DNA from: Aquiflexum lacus
GTDB taxonomy: Bacteria; Bacteroidota; Bacteroidia; Cytophagales; Cyclobacteriaceae
DNA length: 64,000 nucleotides
NCBI RefSeq assembly: GCF_015476655.1
Contig: NZ_JABFHF010000002.1
Span: forward strand, 293,435 to 357,434
Direction of reading: 5' to 3'
Made by a program: the position numbers and the translations under genes. Shown here one piece after another: positions 17,171 through 26,781 of the stretch; position 1 is the stretch's first letter; each line of letters opens with the position of its first letter. The notes under the pieces are model-generated. The model was not told the origin of the DNA. It did not search any database and saw nothing but the letters and a program-made list of their open reading frames with translations.

Positions 17171-18880
17171 TTAGCTGATTTTATTTTTCCTGTTCATTAA
17201 ATAATCTTCCATTTCGGCAAGGGTTAGGGTATTGAAAGTCATGTCTTTTGTCAAACCTCCTTTTCTTCCAACTAAAACCCCATACCGCATGTCAGCATAG
17301 CCTTCCATTTCATGGGCATCAGGATTGATGGACAACCTGACTCCTTTTTCCATAGCATATTGTATCCATCTCCAGTCGAGGTCCAGTCGCCAGGGGTTGG
17401 CATTGATTTCAATGATTACATTGAATTTGGCGCAGGCATCAATGATGGCTTTATGGTCAATCGGATAGCCCTCTCTTCTCAGCAACAGTCTTCCTGTCGG
17501 GTGTCCAAGTATCGTGGTATAGGGATTTTCAATGGCTTTCAACAATCTTGCCGTTGCTTTTTTTCTGTCCATCCCCAAACTGGAATGGATGGATGAAACA
17601 ATAAAATCAAAGCTTTTCAAAACATCATCAGGATAATCCAGACTCCCATCCAATAAAATATCACTTTCAATCCCTTTAAAAATTTTGAACGGTGCCAGTT
17701 CTTTATTCAGTTCATCAATCTCTTTTTGCTGTAGCTGAACTTTTTCAATTTCGAGTCCTCCTGCGTAAAAAGCCGATCTGCTGTGGTCAGAAATGCCCAG
17801 ATATTCATAGCCGAGTTCTTTACAGTATTCCGCCATTTGTCTCAGGCTATGCTTTCCATCACTGTATGTGGAGTGGTTGTGCAAAATGCCTTTGAGATCC
17901 TTCTCTTCCAATAGCGTCGGTATCTTGTTTTCCTTTGCCCAATCAAACTCGAAGAACCCTTCTCTCAATTCTTCCGGTATCCAAGGAAGTCCTGCTTTGT
18001 CATAAGCCTCCTCCTCATTGTAAAAATCATCATCTTCCCTCAACAATTCAATAAATGGTTTGCTATCATCGCCTATTGGGTGGAGCAAATGGGCTTTACT
18101 TCCCGTACGGATAATTTTTTCTTTGATGTAATCTGTTGGTTCGGTAAAATGTATGAATAGAGCAATCTCAGGATCCAGCATTTTACCCCGCCACTTAAAT
18201 GGACTTGAGGATTTTTTGTTTTGCTCCAAATTTTCAAGTGCAGATAAAGCTGCCATCAGATTCGAATGGTCAGTCGTTGCGATTAACCATTCAACAGACT
18301 CTATGATTTCTAATTTACGGGCAAATTCACCCACAGTAGTAACTGCTTCCACGCCTTCGATGGACTTGATTTTTTCTTGGAACAGACTCATGGAATCCTC
18401 AATATCTGCATAAAGCCATTTCCCTTGGTTAGAGGCCATGAATTCCAAAGACTGAATGATACTTTCCTGTGTCTTTTCACCAAAACCTTTGGTTTTTGCC
18501 ACTTGACCGGATTGGCAGGCTTCCATCAGTTCATGGATTGAGGTAATATTCAATTCCTCCCAGAGCACCTTTACTTTCTTTGGTCCCAATCCTTTTATTT
18601 CAAGTACCTCCAATATTCCGATTGGAGTTTTTGCCAACAGCTCTTCCATGTAAGGGCTTGTGCCGATGGTATCCAAGGCATGTATCACCTCCGCTATGCT
18701 TTTCCCGATTCCATTAATTTCCTGGAGTTCCTGGGGATTTTTTCCCTCTATAGAAACATCACCCCGGTCAATGGTGTTAACTGCTGATTGATAACTTCTG
18801 ATCTTAAAAGTATTTTCATCATGTAGCTCCATCAGTTTGATGATGAGCTTGAGTTTGCGAAGTATGCTTTTTTGGTCCAA
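17171..18880 (-). CDS. polX: PolX-type protein: HhH domains, degenerate polymerase palm, intact PHP domain
   Basis: This is a 569-residue protein with the layout of bacterial PolX. Helix-hairpin-helix motifs are INGIGKSIAE (about 55-64) and IKGLGPKKVK (about 95-104). The X-family nucleotidyltransferase region is about 155-310, and the PHP phosphoesterase about 332-560, with HNHSTYSDG, SDHS, ESD, IHSS, GHP and NPDAHE all present. The polymerase site is broken: where the family has G-S-x-R-R and D-x-D, this protein has G184-E-F-A-R and S195-V-E197. So the PHP nuclease should work, but nucleotide addition is doubtful. The only usable start is TTG at 18880, because no in-frame ATG precedes the HhH domain. 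Repair of damaged ends is the family role. Confidence 0.88.
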   Translation of the reverse strand: MDQKSILRKLKLIIKLMELHDENTFKIRSYQSAVNTIDRGDVSIEGKNPQELQEINGIGKSIAEVIHALDTIGTSPYMEELLAKTPIGILEVLEIKGLGPKKVKVLWEELNITSIHELMEACQSGQVAKTKGFGEKTQESIIQSLEFMASNQGKWLYADIEDSMSLFQEKIKSIEGVEAVTTVGEFARKLEIIESVEWLIATTDHSNLMAALSALENLEQNKKSSSPFKWRGKMLDPEIALFIHFTEPTDYIKEKIIRTGSKAHLLHPIGDDSKPFIELLREDDDFYNEEEAYDKAGLPWIPEELREGFFEFDWAKENKIPTLLEEKDLKGILHNHSTYSDGKHSLRQMAEYCKELGYEYLGISDHSRSAFYAGGLEIEKVQLQQKEIDELNKELAPFKIFKGIESDILLDGSLDYPDDVLKSFDFIVSSIHSSLGMDRKKATARLLKAIENPYTTILGHPTGRLLLRREGYPIDHKAIIDACAKFNVIIEINANPWRLDLDWRWIQYAMEKGVRLSINPDAHEMEGYADMRYGVLVGRKGGLTKDMTFNTLTLAEMEDYLMNRKNKIS

Positions 18881-18985
18881 AACTGAATTAGGGTTGATTT
18901 GCTATAAGGACAAATGTCATCAATTATTGTTTTAAAATAAAATCTTAAGCCTTATCTTAAGCCAATCAAAAAGGATAAAATACAC

Positions 18986-19393
18986 ATGAATTATTGGTTA
19001 GTCAAATCAGAACCGGAGTCTTACAGTTGGGATGACCTTCAATCCAAAGGAGAAGATATTTGGGATGGTATCCGAAATTATCAGGCAAGAAATTATCTGA
19101 AAGAAATGAAATTGGGCGAAAAGGTGTTATTTTATCACAGTGGCAAACCAAAAGAAATCGTGGGTATTGCGAAGGTAAGCGAGGAGTCCTTTCCCGATCC
19201 CAATGACAAGGATGATAAAGGTTGGGTAGCTGTGAAGCTCAACCCTTTGAAAGCACTTTCCAAGCCTATCACTCTTGAACAGATCAAAAATGAAGATGAA
19301 TTAAGTACCATGCTTTTGATAAAGCAATCGAGACTTTCGGTCATGCCTGTAGAAAAATCGCAATTTGACCATATCGTTAAACTAAGTACATGA
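18986..19393 (+). CDS. EVE domain protein
   Basis: This is a 135-residue single-domain protein of the EVE family (thymocyte nuclear protein 1-like). The N terminus MNYWLVKSEPESYSWDDL and WDGIRNYQARNYL are the family hallmarks. EVE domains are related to PUA/YTH folds and bind modified nucleobases such as 5-hydroxymethylcytosine. It overlaps the next gene by 4 bp (ATGA), so the two are co-translated. Confidence 0.92.
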   Translation: MNYWLVKSEPESYSWDDLQSKGEDIWDGIRNYQARNYLKEMKLGEKVLFYHSGKPKEIVGIAKVSEESFPDPNDKDDKGWVAVKLNPLKALSKPITLEQIKNEDELSTMLLIKQSRLSVMPVEKSQFDHIVKLST

Positions 19394-21009
19394 AATTAAT
19401 ATTATCCCTTTTCTTCTACCTACTTATTTTTCCACAAACATTTTCTCAAGTGATGTTTGTGGAGAGGATAGAAGTTGATGCCAAATATCCCGAAAATAAC
19501 TTTCAGGTCATGACCCGGTCAGGCGGTTTGATTGCGTTTAGGGCCAATCCGGAAAAGGGATTTAATCTCAAATCAAAACTCCAATATTTTTTGACTGATT
19601 TTGAATTGAAATCAGAAAGTTTTCATGAAATACCATTAAAGGACAATTACGATCTTGTCGGTTATGACTTAGAAGGAGATTATTTTTATGCCTTGCTGCA
19701 AAAGGGTGTTACGGCCACCTCGGAAAGGTATATGATCGAAATCAATCTGAAAGATGAAAAGGCAACAGAAATACAATTGGAGAATATCTATAATATGGAA
19801 TTAAAAGAATTTTTTGTTTTAAATCGTAATGCCATTTTTATGGGTTCAGCTGATCTCCGTCCGGTAGTTCAAATTCTTGATATAGAAGCTTACAATGTAT
19901 TTACGGTTCAGGGTATCTATTCCAAAGAAACCCATATCTTACAGCTAAGGAAGGACAGCGAATTAGGGGTGTTGGATGTATTGGTCAGCCGCAGGGACAA
20001 ATACAAAATGAAACAGGTTACCCTGTTGACTTTTGATGAAAAAGGTAGCAAGATCAGAGAAGTGAACATTGATAGATTGAGTGATAATAGCTTAGAGTTG
20101 GTCGAGGGAATATTGACCCCCATCTTAAATTATCAACAATCACTCATTGGAACTTATGGCCAAAGACGTAGAGAAGCATATCAAGGGATTTACCTTGCTG
20201 ATATCAATGAATTTGGCGAGTATGACATCAAATATTACACCTTAGAGGATTTCCCGAATTTTTATAACTATCTTAATGAAAAGCAAAGAGAAAGAAAATT
20301 AAAAGAACTGGAGCGTAATTTTGAAAAAGGAAAAGTTCCATCCATAAGACCTGTTTTATCTACGAGAGAAATCCACCCGACGGATTTTGGCTTTTTGATT
20401 TACTCTGATCATTTTTCTGCTACAAATCCTAGATATATTCCAAGGAATGGTGTTTATGCCAATGATGCCTATAGGTTTAATCCCAACCGCATGTATTTTG
20501 ATGGCATGAATTATGGATCCCAACTATACCCAGGCTCAAGATATGGTATGAATTCGTGGCAACTCGAGGGTGAATATCGTTTTGTTTCTGCCCATTTTCT
20601 GTATCTGAACAGAAACGGAGAAGTCATTTGGGATAATACTTTTAACCTGAATAACACATCAACAAATATCCCAGGGAAATACGGAGAGGTAAGTTTTGAT
20701 GGAGAGAAGCTACATTACATGTACTTGAATGGTATCAAAATGTATTTGAGTTACATCAGAAATGGCGAGGTTATTTTTGAAAGCCAACCCTATGACATTG
20801 AATTAATCGATGAAAATGAAAGAATAAGAGATACCCAAGATTATAGCTTAAATCTTACTTGGTGGTATGCCAATTACTATATCTTGACAGGAAAACAGCG
20901 AATACGGTTTCTAAATGAAGAGAATCAGGAAGAAACAAGGGAGGTTTTTTTTATTACTAAAATAAAAGTAGACGGAGATCTTTACGTACCCGAGGAGGAG
21001 GAAGGGTAG
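19390..21009 (+). CDS. Secreted protein of unknown function
   Basis: This is a 539-residue protein with a clear signal peptide ending at FSQ (residue 19). The remainder is rich in beta strands with repeated 'VLLTFDEKGSKIREV'-like segments, compatible with a beta-propeller, but no family is recognised. The C terminus is acidic (PEEEEG). It overlaps the EVE gene by 4 bp, although an exported protein and a nucleic-acid reader are an odd pair. It is followed by pyrR under its own promoter. Confidence 0.7.
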   Translation: MKLILSLFFYLLIFPQTFSQVMFVERIEVDAKYPENNFQVMTRSGGLIAFRANPEKGFNLKSKLQYFLTDFELKSESFHEIPLKDNYDLVGYDLEGDYFYALLQKGVTATSERYMIEINLKDEKATEIQLENIYNMELKEFFVLNRNAIFMGSADLRPVVQILDIEAYNVFTVQGIYSKETHILQLRKDSELGVLDVLVSRRDKYKMKQVTLLTFDEKGSKIREVNIDRLSDNSLELVEGILTPILNYQQSLIGTYGQRRREAYQGIYLADINEFGEYDIKYYTLEDFPNFYNYLNEKQRERKLKELERNFEKGKVPSIRPVLSTREIHPTDFGFLIYSDHFSATNPRYIPRNGVYANDAYRFNPNRMYFDGMNYGSQLYPGSRYGMNSWQLEGEYRFVSAHFLYLNRNGEVIWDNTFNLNNTSTNIPGKYGEVSFDGEKLHYMYLNGIKMYLSYIRNGEVIFESQPYDIELIDENERIRDTQDYSLNLTWWYANYYILTGKQRIRFLNEENQEETREVFFITKIKVDGDLYVPEEEEG

Positions 21010-21038
21010 GAAAAATGGGGTTCAAACAGTTTTCAAGT

Positions 21039-21073
21039 TTTGGGCGCATAAACCTTTAATCTTTTTATATTTG
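21039..21073 (+). promoter_or_regulatory. Bacteroidota-type promoter of pyrR
   Basis: TTTG at 21039-21042 and TATATTTG at 21066-21073 are separated by 23 bp and match the Bacteroidota consensus TTTG/TAnnTTTG. The start codon is at 21090, which leaves a leader of only about 10 nt. There is therefore no room for a PyrR-type attenuator in the leader. Confidence 0.6.
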
Positions 21074-21089
21074 CAACCAAAGCGACGCC

Positions 21090-21632
21090 ATGCAAAAAAG
21101 ACTTGTCCTCGACCAACAGCAAATATCCATCATCCTCAAGCGTTTCTGCCATCAGTTGATAGAAAATCACGACACTTTTGAGAATACAGTTTTATTGGGT
21201 TTACAGCCCCGCGGTCCGATTGTTTCGGACAAGATCGTACACTTACTGGAAGAAATCTCTGGGATCAAAGTACCATTTGGGTATTTGGATGCCACTTTTC
21301 ACAGAGATGATTTTAGACGACGGGATTTCCCACTGAAAGCCAATGAGACCAAAATTGATTTCCTTATAGAAGGAAAAAAAGTAATCCTTATCGATGACGT
21401 ACTTTATAAAGGCCGGTCAGTCAGAGCGGCTTTGGATGCGATGATTGCATTTGGCAGACCTCAAAAAGTGGAGCTGATGATTTTGGTGGACAGGAAATAT
21501 ACAAGAGATTATCCCATTATGCCGGATTATTGTGGTTTTAAGGTCAATACCTTGGAAACTCAATACGTCTCGGTAGAATGGAAAGAAAATGGATTTGAAC
21601 AGGACGCTATTTGGATTACAGAAAAAGCATAA
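21090..21632 (+). CDS. pyrR: PyrR-like uracil phosphoribosyltransferase
   Basis: This is a 180-residue type-I phosphoribosyltransferase. The PRPP-binding motif VILIDDVLYKGRS is at residues 98-110, and the early block LLGLQPRGPIVSDKI matches PyrR proteins. In Firmicutes PyrR is also an RNA-binding attenuation protein. Here the 5' leader is too short for that, so a regulatory role, if any, would have to act elsewhere. It is directly followed by pyrB after 8 bp, as in pyrimidine operons. Confidence 0.9.
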   Translation: MQKRLVLDQQQISIILKRFCHQLIENHDTFENTVLLGLQPRGPIVSDKIVHLLEEISGIKVPFGYLDATFHRDDFRRRDFPLKANETKIDFLIEGKKVILIDDVLYKGRSVRAALDAMIAFGRPQKVELMILVDRKYTRDYPIMPDYCGFKVNTLETQYVSVEWKENGFEQDAIWITEKA

Positions 21633-21640
21633 GCAAAAAT

Positions 21641-22564
21641 ATGTCACAACTCAGCACCCGCCACCTTCTAGGAATCAAAGACATCTCAACAGAAGACATT
21701 CAACTCATTTTTGAAACTGCGGATAATTTCAAGGAGGTGCTTAACAGACCCATCAAAAAGGTACCCTCCCTGAGAGACATTACCATTGCCAATATATTTT
21801 TTGAAAACTCCACCCGAACAAGACTTTCCTTTGAATTGGCAGAAAAAAGACTTTCTGCAGATGTTATCAATTTTTCTTCCTCAAATTCCTCTGTCAAAAA
21901 AGGGGAAACCCTGATTGATACCGTCAACAACATCCTGTCCATGAAAGTGGACATGGTGGTCATGAGACACAGCAGTGTAGGCGCTCCGCATTTCCTATCC
22001 AAACATATCAAAGCCAATATCGTCAACGCTGGGGATGGTACGCATGAGCACCCCACTCAAGCCCTATTGGATGCATTCTCCATCCGCGAAAAACTGGGAG
22101 ATGTCGCAGGAAAAAAAGTAGCCATCATCGGAGACATCCTTCACTCCAGAGTTGCGCTTTCCAATATCTTTTGCCTTCAAAAATTAGGGGCAGAAGTGAT
22201 GGTCTGTGGCCCTATTACCTTATTACCCAAGCATATCGGAAGTCTTGGTGTGAAAATCGAGCATGATGTGGAAAAAGCGTTGCAATGGTGTGATGTGGCC
22301 AATGTCCTGCGGATCCAATTGGAAAGACAGCAAATCAAGTATTTTCCTTCGCTCAGAGAGTATTCCCTCTATTTTGGAATAAACAGAAAAATGCTGGACC
22401 GATTGGACAAAGAAATCGTCGTCATGCACCCCGGTCCCATCAACAGAGGTGTGGAATTGAATTCTGATGTGGCCGACAGCGAGCATTCCATTATCCTCCA
22501 ACAGGTTGAAAATGGGGTAGCTATAAGGATGGCGGTGCTTTATTTACTTGCTGGGGCAAAGTAG
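21641..22564 (+). CDS. pyrB: Aspartate carbamoyltransferase catalytic subunit
   Basis: This protein is about 307 residues from the ATG at 21641. A frame from 21611 overlaps pyrR and was rejected. The carbamoyl-phosphate site STRTR is at residues 57-61 and HPTQ at 137-140; MHPGPINRGVE near the C terminus is the aspartate-side loop. It catalyses carbamoyl phosphate plus aspartate to carbamoyl aspartate, the first committed step of pyrimidine synthesis. No pyrI regulatory subunit is adjacent. It is coupled to pyrR in one operon. Confidence 0.96.
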   Translation: MSQLSTRHLLGIKDISTEDIQLIFETADNFKEVLNRPIKKVPSLRDITIANIFFENSTRTRLSFELAEKRLSADVINFSSSNSSVKKGETLIDTVNNILSMKVDMVVMRHSSVGAPHFLSKHIKANIVNAGDGTHEHPTQALLDAFSIREKLGDVAGKKVAIIGDILHSRVALSNIFCLQKLGAEVMVCGPITLLPKHIGSLGVKIEHDVEKALQWCDVANVLRIQLERQQIKYFPSLREYSLYFGINRKMLDRLDKEIVVMHPGPINRGVELNSDVADSEHSIILQQVENGVAIRMAVLYLLAGAK

Positions 22565-22673
22565 AAACCTAAGTCATTTCAATAAATCCGAATTTTTTCT
22601 CCATTTGGGTTCCATCCTCTTTTTTCATCAAATATGCATTAATTTTGGTTATCTTTAATTCATATCTAATTCT

Positions 22674-23093
22674 ATGATGGAAAATACAAGATGGGAACAA
22701 AGGTTTGAGAATTACCTTAAAGCCTTAATCCAGTCGGAAAATGCGGTAAAGCTTGCGGAGGAAAGAGAATTGACTGACCTCGAAAAACAAGGCTTGATAC
22801 AGGCATTTGAATTTACCCATGAATTGGCCTGGAATGTAATAAAAGATTATTTTTTCTTTCAAGGAAACTCAGAAATTATCGGATCCAGAGATGCTTCAAG
22901 GGAAGCATTTAAGGTTGGTTTGGTTCAGGATGGCGAGGGTTGGATGGAAATGATCAAAAGCCGTAATAAAACTTCACATACCTATAATGAGGACATTGCT
23001 TCTGAAATAACTGAAAAAATTATCGAAAGGTATTTTGAACTGTTCAAAGAATTTGAGGAGAAAATGCTGGAAATTAAGGATAAAAGAAAATGA
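22674..23093 (+). CDS. HI0074-type nucleotidyltransferase substrate-binding protein (HEPN-like)
   Basis: This is a 139-residue all-alpha protein. WEQRFENYLKAL, GLIQAFEFTHELAWNVIKDY and MIKSRNKTSHTYNE are the hallmarks of the HI0074 family, which pairs with a minimal nucleotidyltransferase. Related HEPN/MNT pairs work as toxin-antitoxin systems in which MNT AMPylates the HEPN partner. The stop overlaps the next start by 4 bp (ATGA), which supports a two-gene module. The R-x4-6-H pattern appears as RNKTSH. Confidence 0.88.
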   Translation: MMENTRWEQRFENYLKALIQSENAVKLAEERELTDLEKQGLIQAFEFTHELAWNVIKDYFFFQGNSEIIGSRDASREAFKVGLVQDGEGWMEMIKSRNKTSHTYNEDIASEITEKIIERYFELFKEFEEKMLEIKDKRK

Positions 23094-23410
23094 ATCAATT
23101 TGGACTTTCAAATAAAACTATAGAATCAATTTTAGGTGTTTTGAAAAAATATCCGAACATTGAGAAATGTGTTGTTTATGGTTCAAGAGCTATCGGGAAT
23201 TTCAGAAACGGTTCTGATATTGATTTAACGCTTATTGGGGAGAACCTGACTTTGACCGAACTTTTAAAGATTGAAAATGAACTGGATGACCTATTATTAC
23301 CTTACAAAATTGATCTTTCCATTTTCCATCAGATTAACCATGAAGGATTGATTAAGCACATCAAAACCAATGGTCAGGTGTTTTTTGAAAGAAAGCTCAA
23401 AAACACCTGA
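23090..23410 (+). CDS. Minimal nucleotidyltransferase (MNT) partner
   Basis: This is a 106-residue nucleotidyltransferase of the HI0073/MntA type. The motif is VYGSRAIGNFRNGSDIDLTL with the GS and D-x-D catalytic pattern at about residues 27-46. It overlaps the HEPN-like partner by 4 bp and is the presumed antitoxin or modifier of the pair. The C-terminal part (DLSIFHQINHEGLIKHI) is typical of the family. Confidence 0.9.
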   Translation: MNQFGLSNKTIESILGVLKKYPNIEKCVVYGSRAIGNFRNGSDIDLTLIGENLTLTELLKIENELDDLLLPYKIDLSIFHQINHEGLIKHIKTNGQVFFERKLKNT

Positions 23411-23523
23411 TTTTTATTGGAAGACCACACTGCTTTTTAAAAATCTTCTCTTTAAACCCGAATAGAAAGATTTAAAAGCTTCAATTGAAATTTTACAACT
23501 GCTAATACTAGTACTATTGTGTT

Positions 23524-23567
23524 CTATGTTTTTATGTGGTAATTAATTTTACCGCATAGAAACATAG
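23524..23567. terminator. Hairpin between converging genes
   Basis: CTATGTTT pairs with AAACATAG, and inside it ATG-t-GGTAA pairs with TTACC-g-CAT. The long imperfect hairpin sits between the ends of the MNT gene (plus) and btuG (minus) and probably terminates the latter. Confidence 0.55.
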
Positions 23568-23582
23568 CGCATATAGAGATTT

Positions 23583-24635
23583 TTATTTAAACACAAATCC
23601 TGATGGTCCCCTGCCTGCATCAATGGTTTTAACTGTTTGCCCGGATCCATTGATTACGATGACAGTACCATTGCCCTGCCAACCATTGTTGTCACCAATA
23701 TAGATTTCCTTACTGACGGGATGGAAACCAATCCCATAGAGTCCTGAACCTGTATAAAGAGATGGATTGACCACAGATGCGGAATTCATGGAAACCTTGG
23801 CCACAGCATCATTGTAATCCGGCCAACCTGTTGAAGTTATCACATATGCATCACCCCCTTCGCCAATTGCAAAATTAGATGTGGCATTCGCCAAGGGAAT
23901 CTTGATCGTATTTTGGATATTAAAATTGTTCCTGTTGATCTCGTGGAAATAAATGTTACCTGCATCCCTTGCAAAAAGATATAATCTGCCATCTATGACC
24001 TTCAGTTTGGCAGGAGTTCCCTCCACATCCTCACTGCTTATGACTGCATCTGTAGCCAATGAAATAACCTGGAGTTTTTCGGCTGCAGAACAAGCAACAT
24101 AAAGAAAATTACCCGCTACAATCAACCCTTCCGGTTGACTTGGAACAGGGATTTTTTTGGAAACTGCGCCACCATTGAGCCCATTGACTACCGCAACATA
24201 AGAGTTTGGGCTATTGAAGTTTTCATCATAGGGCCCGTAGTCACTGATATATAATTTTTGGTTGGCAATTGCAATAGATCTGCTGATATTCAGGTCAGTA
24301 TCCACAGCACCCAAACTTGCAAAGTCCTTGGGATCGACTATCTCAACCTTTCCAGTATTGGCTACTAGGTACATTTTTCCGTCAGCTTCTAACAAATCCT
24401 GAATCAGGCCGGCAAATGGTCTTCCATTTTTTGATTCGAAAATATCGTTCTTGATATCTCCTGATACAGGGTCATAATGGTAAACCTCCCCGTCATTGGC
24501 ACCAAAAGCACCCTCATTGATGATCAATACCCCTTTTTCAAATTCCCCTAATGGGATCTCTGGTACGTCTTCGGTACAGGAAACAGCAATAAATGCCAAA
24601 ACCCAAAAAGCTGTAAATATTCTAAAGCGAATCAT
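23583..24635 (-). CDS. btuG: BtuG-like surface cobalamin-binding beta-propeller lipoprotein
   Basis: This is a 350-residue lipoprotein (signal ending AFIAVSC, Cys20) predicted as a seven-bladed propeller of the YncE/DUF5074 type. Repeated blade signatures include GKMYLVANTGKVEIVD, QKLYISDYGP and NFLYVACSAAEKLQVI. In Bacteroides, BtuG lipoproteins of this architecture sit on BtuB and bind vitamin B12 at the cell surface. The location here fits: it overlaps the TonB receptor gene by 4 bp and lies in a transcript headed by a cobalamin riboswitch. Assignment as BtuG comes from context and architecture, not from a diagnostic residue. Confidence 0.75.
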   Translation of the reverse strand: MIRFRIFTAFWVLAFIAVSCTEDVPEIPLGEFEKGVLIINEGAFGANDGEVYHYDPVSGDIKNDIFESKNGRPFAGLIQDLLEADGKMYLVANTGKVEIVDPKDFASLGAVDTDLNISRSIAIANQKLYISDYGPYDENFNSPNSYVAVVNGLNGGAVSKKIPVPSQPEGLIVAGNFLYVACSAAEKLQVISLATDAVISSEDVEGTPAKLKVIDGRLYLFARDAGNIYFHEINRNNFNIQNTIKIPLANATSNFAIGEGGDAYVITSTGWPDYNDAVAKVSMNSASVVNPSLYTGSGLYGIGFHPVSKEIYIGDNNGWQGNGTVIVINGSGQTVKTIDAGRGPSGFVFK

Positions 24636-26575
24636 ATTGTGATATTTAAATTGAATTGAAAATTTCTTCCAGGCATGGCCCTTAGCCGCAATACTTGATA
24701 ATCTGTATTGAATAAGTTATTGATTTGAGCCCCAAAATTTCCTGAGACTTTTCCTCCTAGGGTCCACTGGTAATTTACTCCCACATCCCAAAGCTGATAA
24801 GGGTTGAGTTTAGAGGCATTATCGGTAGCAACAAAACGTTCACCTACTCTTTGGGTATTCAAAAATGAACTGATGACACCTTTTTCTACCAAAAACATGG
24901 ATTGTAATTTGTGCTCAGGAGTATAGGGCAATTGCTTTCCTTTACTTCTGTCATTTTCAGAAATATTGGTTTGGTTGATGGCTTGGTTCCATGCATAATT
25001 TCCTGAAAGGCCAAGTTTCCATTCCCCAAACTGTTGGGTGACATCGAGAAAGTATTCCAAGCCTGAATTATTGACTTTACGGATATTTTGTGGGCTCCAA
25101 AACGAACCATTGGGCAACCAGATGATCCAGTTGTCCACGCTCATCCTGAAATGGGTGATTTGCTGTTCAAAGTTAAAATTGTTTTTGACAATTACATGCT
25201 TCAAGCCAATTTCACCACTCCAACTTTTTTCAGATTCAAGATCAGGGTTTCCGCCAGGTACCCAAAATCTATCATTCAATGTTGGGACTTTGAAGCTCCT
25301 TGCAAAGGATGTTTTAAGCAGGAAAGATTGTGTCTTATTTTTCCAGACATTCCATTCTCCACCTAGACTAGGAGTAAATGGTGCCCAATTTCTTTCATAA
25401 ATCAACTGTCTGAGGTTGACGGAAAAAGACAGCTTTTCATTCGGGTGAAAATTGTTGGATTGATAAAGTTCCAGGCGGGATTCAGAAACCTGATAAGTAT
25501 CAAGGTCGCCTGTAATGTAGGTATGTCTTATGCCACTTTTGGATTTCCACTTCGGATGTATATCCCAATCCAGATCAGTGGCAATAAAATATTGGGTGGT
25601 TTTATTGATGGCCTTGATATTGAAAATCAGCTCATCTTTGACCAATCCTGTCTTGGTATTCCAGATTTTGTTTTTCCCAAAATGAAAATAGTCCAAAACC
25701 CATCTTAAGTTTTGGTCCTGCTGGGTGTCATTGGTATTTGATCCGATGACAGGTTGGATCTGTCTATCTGTTTTGTTCCACCAAACGGCAGTGCTGATCT
25801 GGTTTTTGGAATTTAAATTCCAAGCCAAATCCTGCATGACGCCCCATTGTTCGACTTGGGCATTTTCCTGAAATTCCACAGGTGTGCCCATTTTTGAAAG
25901 GTTTCGGAATGGGAAATCATTCCGGGAAAAATTCCTATAAAATCTGCTTCTCGAAGAGAATTTCTCATTTGAATAGCCATACTGAACCTGTTGGTTCCAC
26001 CTGCCAAAACTCCCAATTAAAGAAGCAACCTGAACCTGATGACCACCGCCAAACTTTGGTTTGCTGTTCAAATGTATGGCACCCCCAATGGCATCAGTCC
26101 CATACAAAGCCCCTCCACTTCCAAAATGGACAGCTACCTGATCAAACCCTCCTACTGGCAAAATAGAGAAATCCGCCTGCCCCAGGGAAGGACTGTTGAT
26201 GGGCAATCCGTTCCAAAAAACAGCATTGTGGCCAGCAGAGGTACCTCGCATTGTTAAGGAAGCCAACATTCCCGGGCCATATTGTCTGAGGAAAAGACCT
26301 GTTCTTTGCTGAAGATATTCAGCCAAGGCAAGCCCCTGAAAGGGTTCCAATTCTTTTTCAGATATGACCTGCACATGCTGGCCGATTGTATATTTATCCA
26401 AGGCAGGAGTAAAAATTTCCACTTCAGGGAGCTGAACGGTATCCGATTCTGTACAAGGCACTTGATATTGTCCAAGCATTGGATAAACCTGTAAGATAGC
26501 ACTATCTCTATCCACTTTTTGATAGTGGATAGAGTCTGTCATCCACAGTAAGGTGCTGTGAAAAATATAAACCAT
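24632..26575 (-). CDS. btuB: TonB-dependent cobalamin receptor
   Basis: This is an outer-membrane TonB-dependent receptor of about 647 residues. The ATG at 26575 is preferred over a TTG at 26587. The N-terminal TonB-box-like region is LPEVEIFTP; the plug domain contains LALAEYLQQRTGLF, TMRGTSAGHNAVFWNG and GGALYGTDAIGGAIH; the 22-strand barrel ends in FQFNLNITI. A riboswitch of the cobalamin class precedes the gene, which identifies the ligand. The N terminus is not a clean signal peptide. It is translationally coupled to btuG. Confidence 0.9.
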   Translation of the reverse strand: MVYIFHSTLLWMTDSIHYQKVDRDSAILQVYPMLGQYQVPCTESDTVQLPEVEIFTPALDKYTIGQHVQVISEKELEPFQGLALAEYLQQRTGLFLRQYGPGMLASLTMRGTSAGHNAVFWNGLPINSPSLGQADFSILPVGGFDQVAVHFGSGGALYGTDAIGGAIHLNSKPKFGGGHQVQVASLIGSFGRWNQQVQYGYSNEKFSSRSRFYRNFSRNDFPFRNLSKMGTPVEFQENAQVEQWGVMQDLAWNLNSKNQISTAVWWNKTDRQIQPVIGSNTNDTQQDQNLRWVLDYFHFGKNKIWNTKTGLVKDELIFNIKAINKTTQYFIATDLDWDIHPKWKSKSGIRHTYITGDLDTYQVSESRLELYQSNNFHPNEKLSFSVNLRQLIYERNWAPFTPSLGGEWNVWKNKTQSFLLKTSFARSFKVPTLNDRFWVPGGNPDLESEKSWSGEIGLKHVIVKNNFNFEQQITHFRMSVDNWIIWLPNGSFWSPQNIRKVNNSGLEYFLDVTQQFGEWKLGLSGNYAWNQAINQTNISENDRSKGKQLPYTPEHKLQSMFLVEKGVISSFLNTQRVGERFVATDNASKLNPYQLWDVGVNYQWTLGGKVSGNFGAQINNLFNTDYQVLRLRAMPGRNFQFNLNITI

Positions 26576-26781
26576 CAATAAATACAATGCCTTGAGAATT
26601 AAATAATGTCTGATAATTATTTAATCCAAAACCATTACGAGAAATGAATTGAGATAAATTTTAAAACCTACAAGCTGCTGAAGCGTCCTCAAAATGATAG
26701 AGAATCAGGTTCAAAAACTGCCTTTGAGTTCCATTTTCCATCCCAGCCTTTCACCCGAAAGCTTTGAATACTGAGAAAAAA

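Noticed and set aside
21080..21090. PyrR-type attenuator in front of pyrR
   Set aside because: The promoter leaves a leader of about 10 nt, too short for such a structure.
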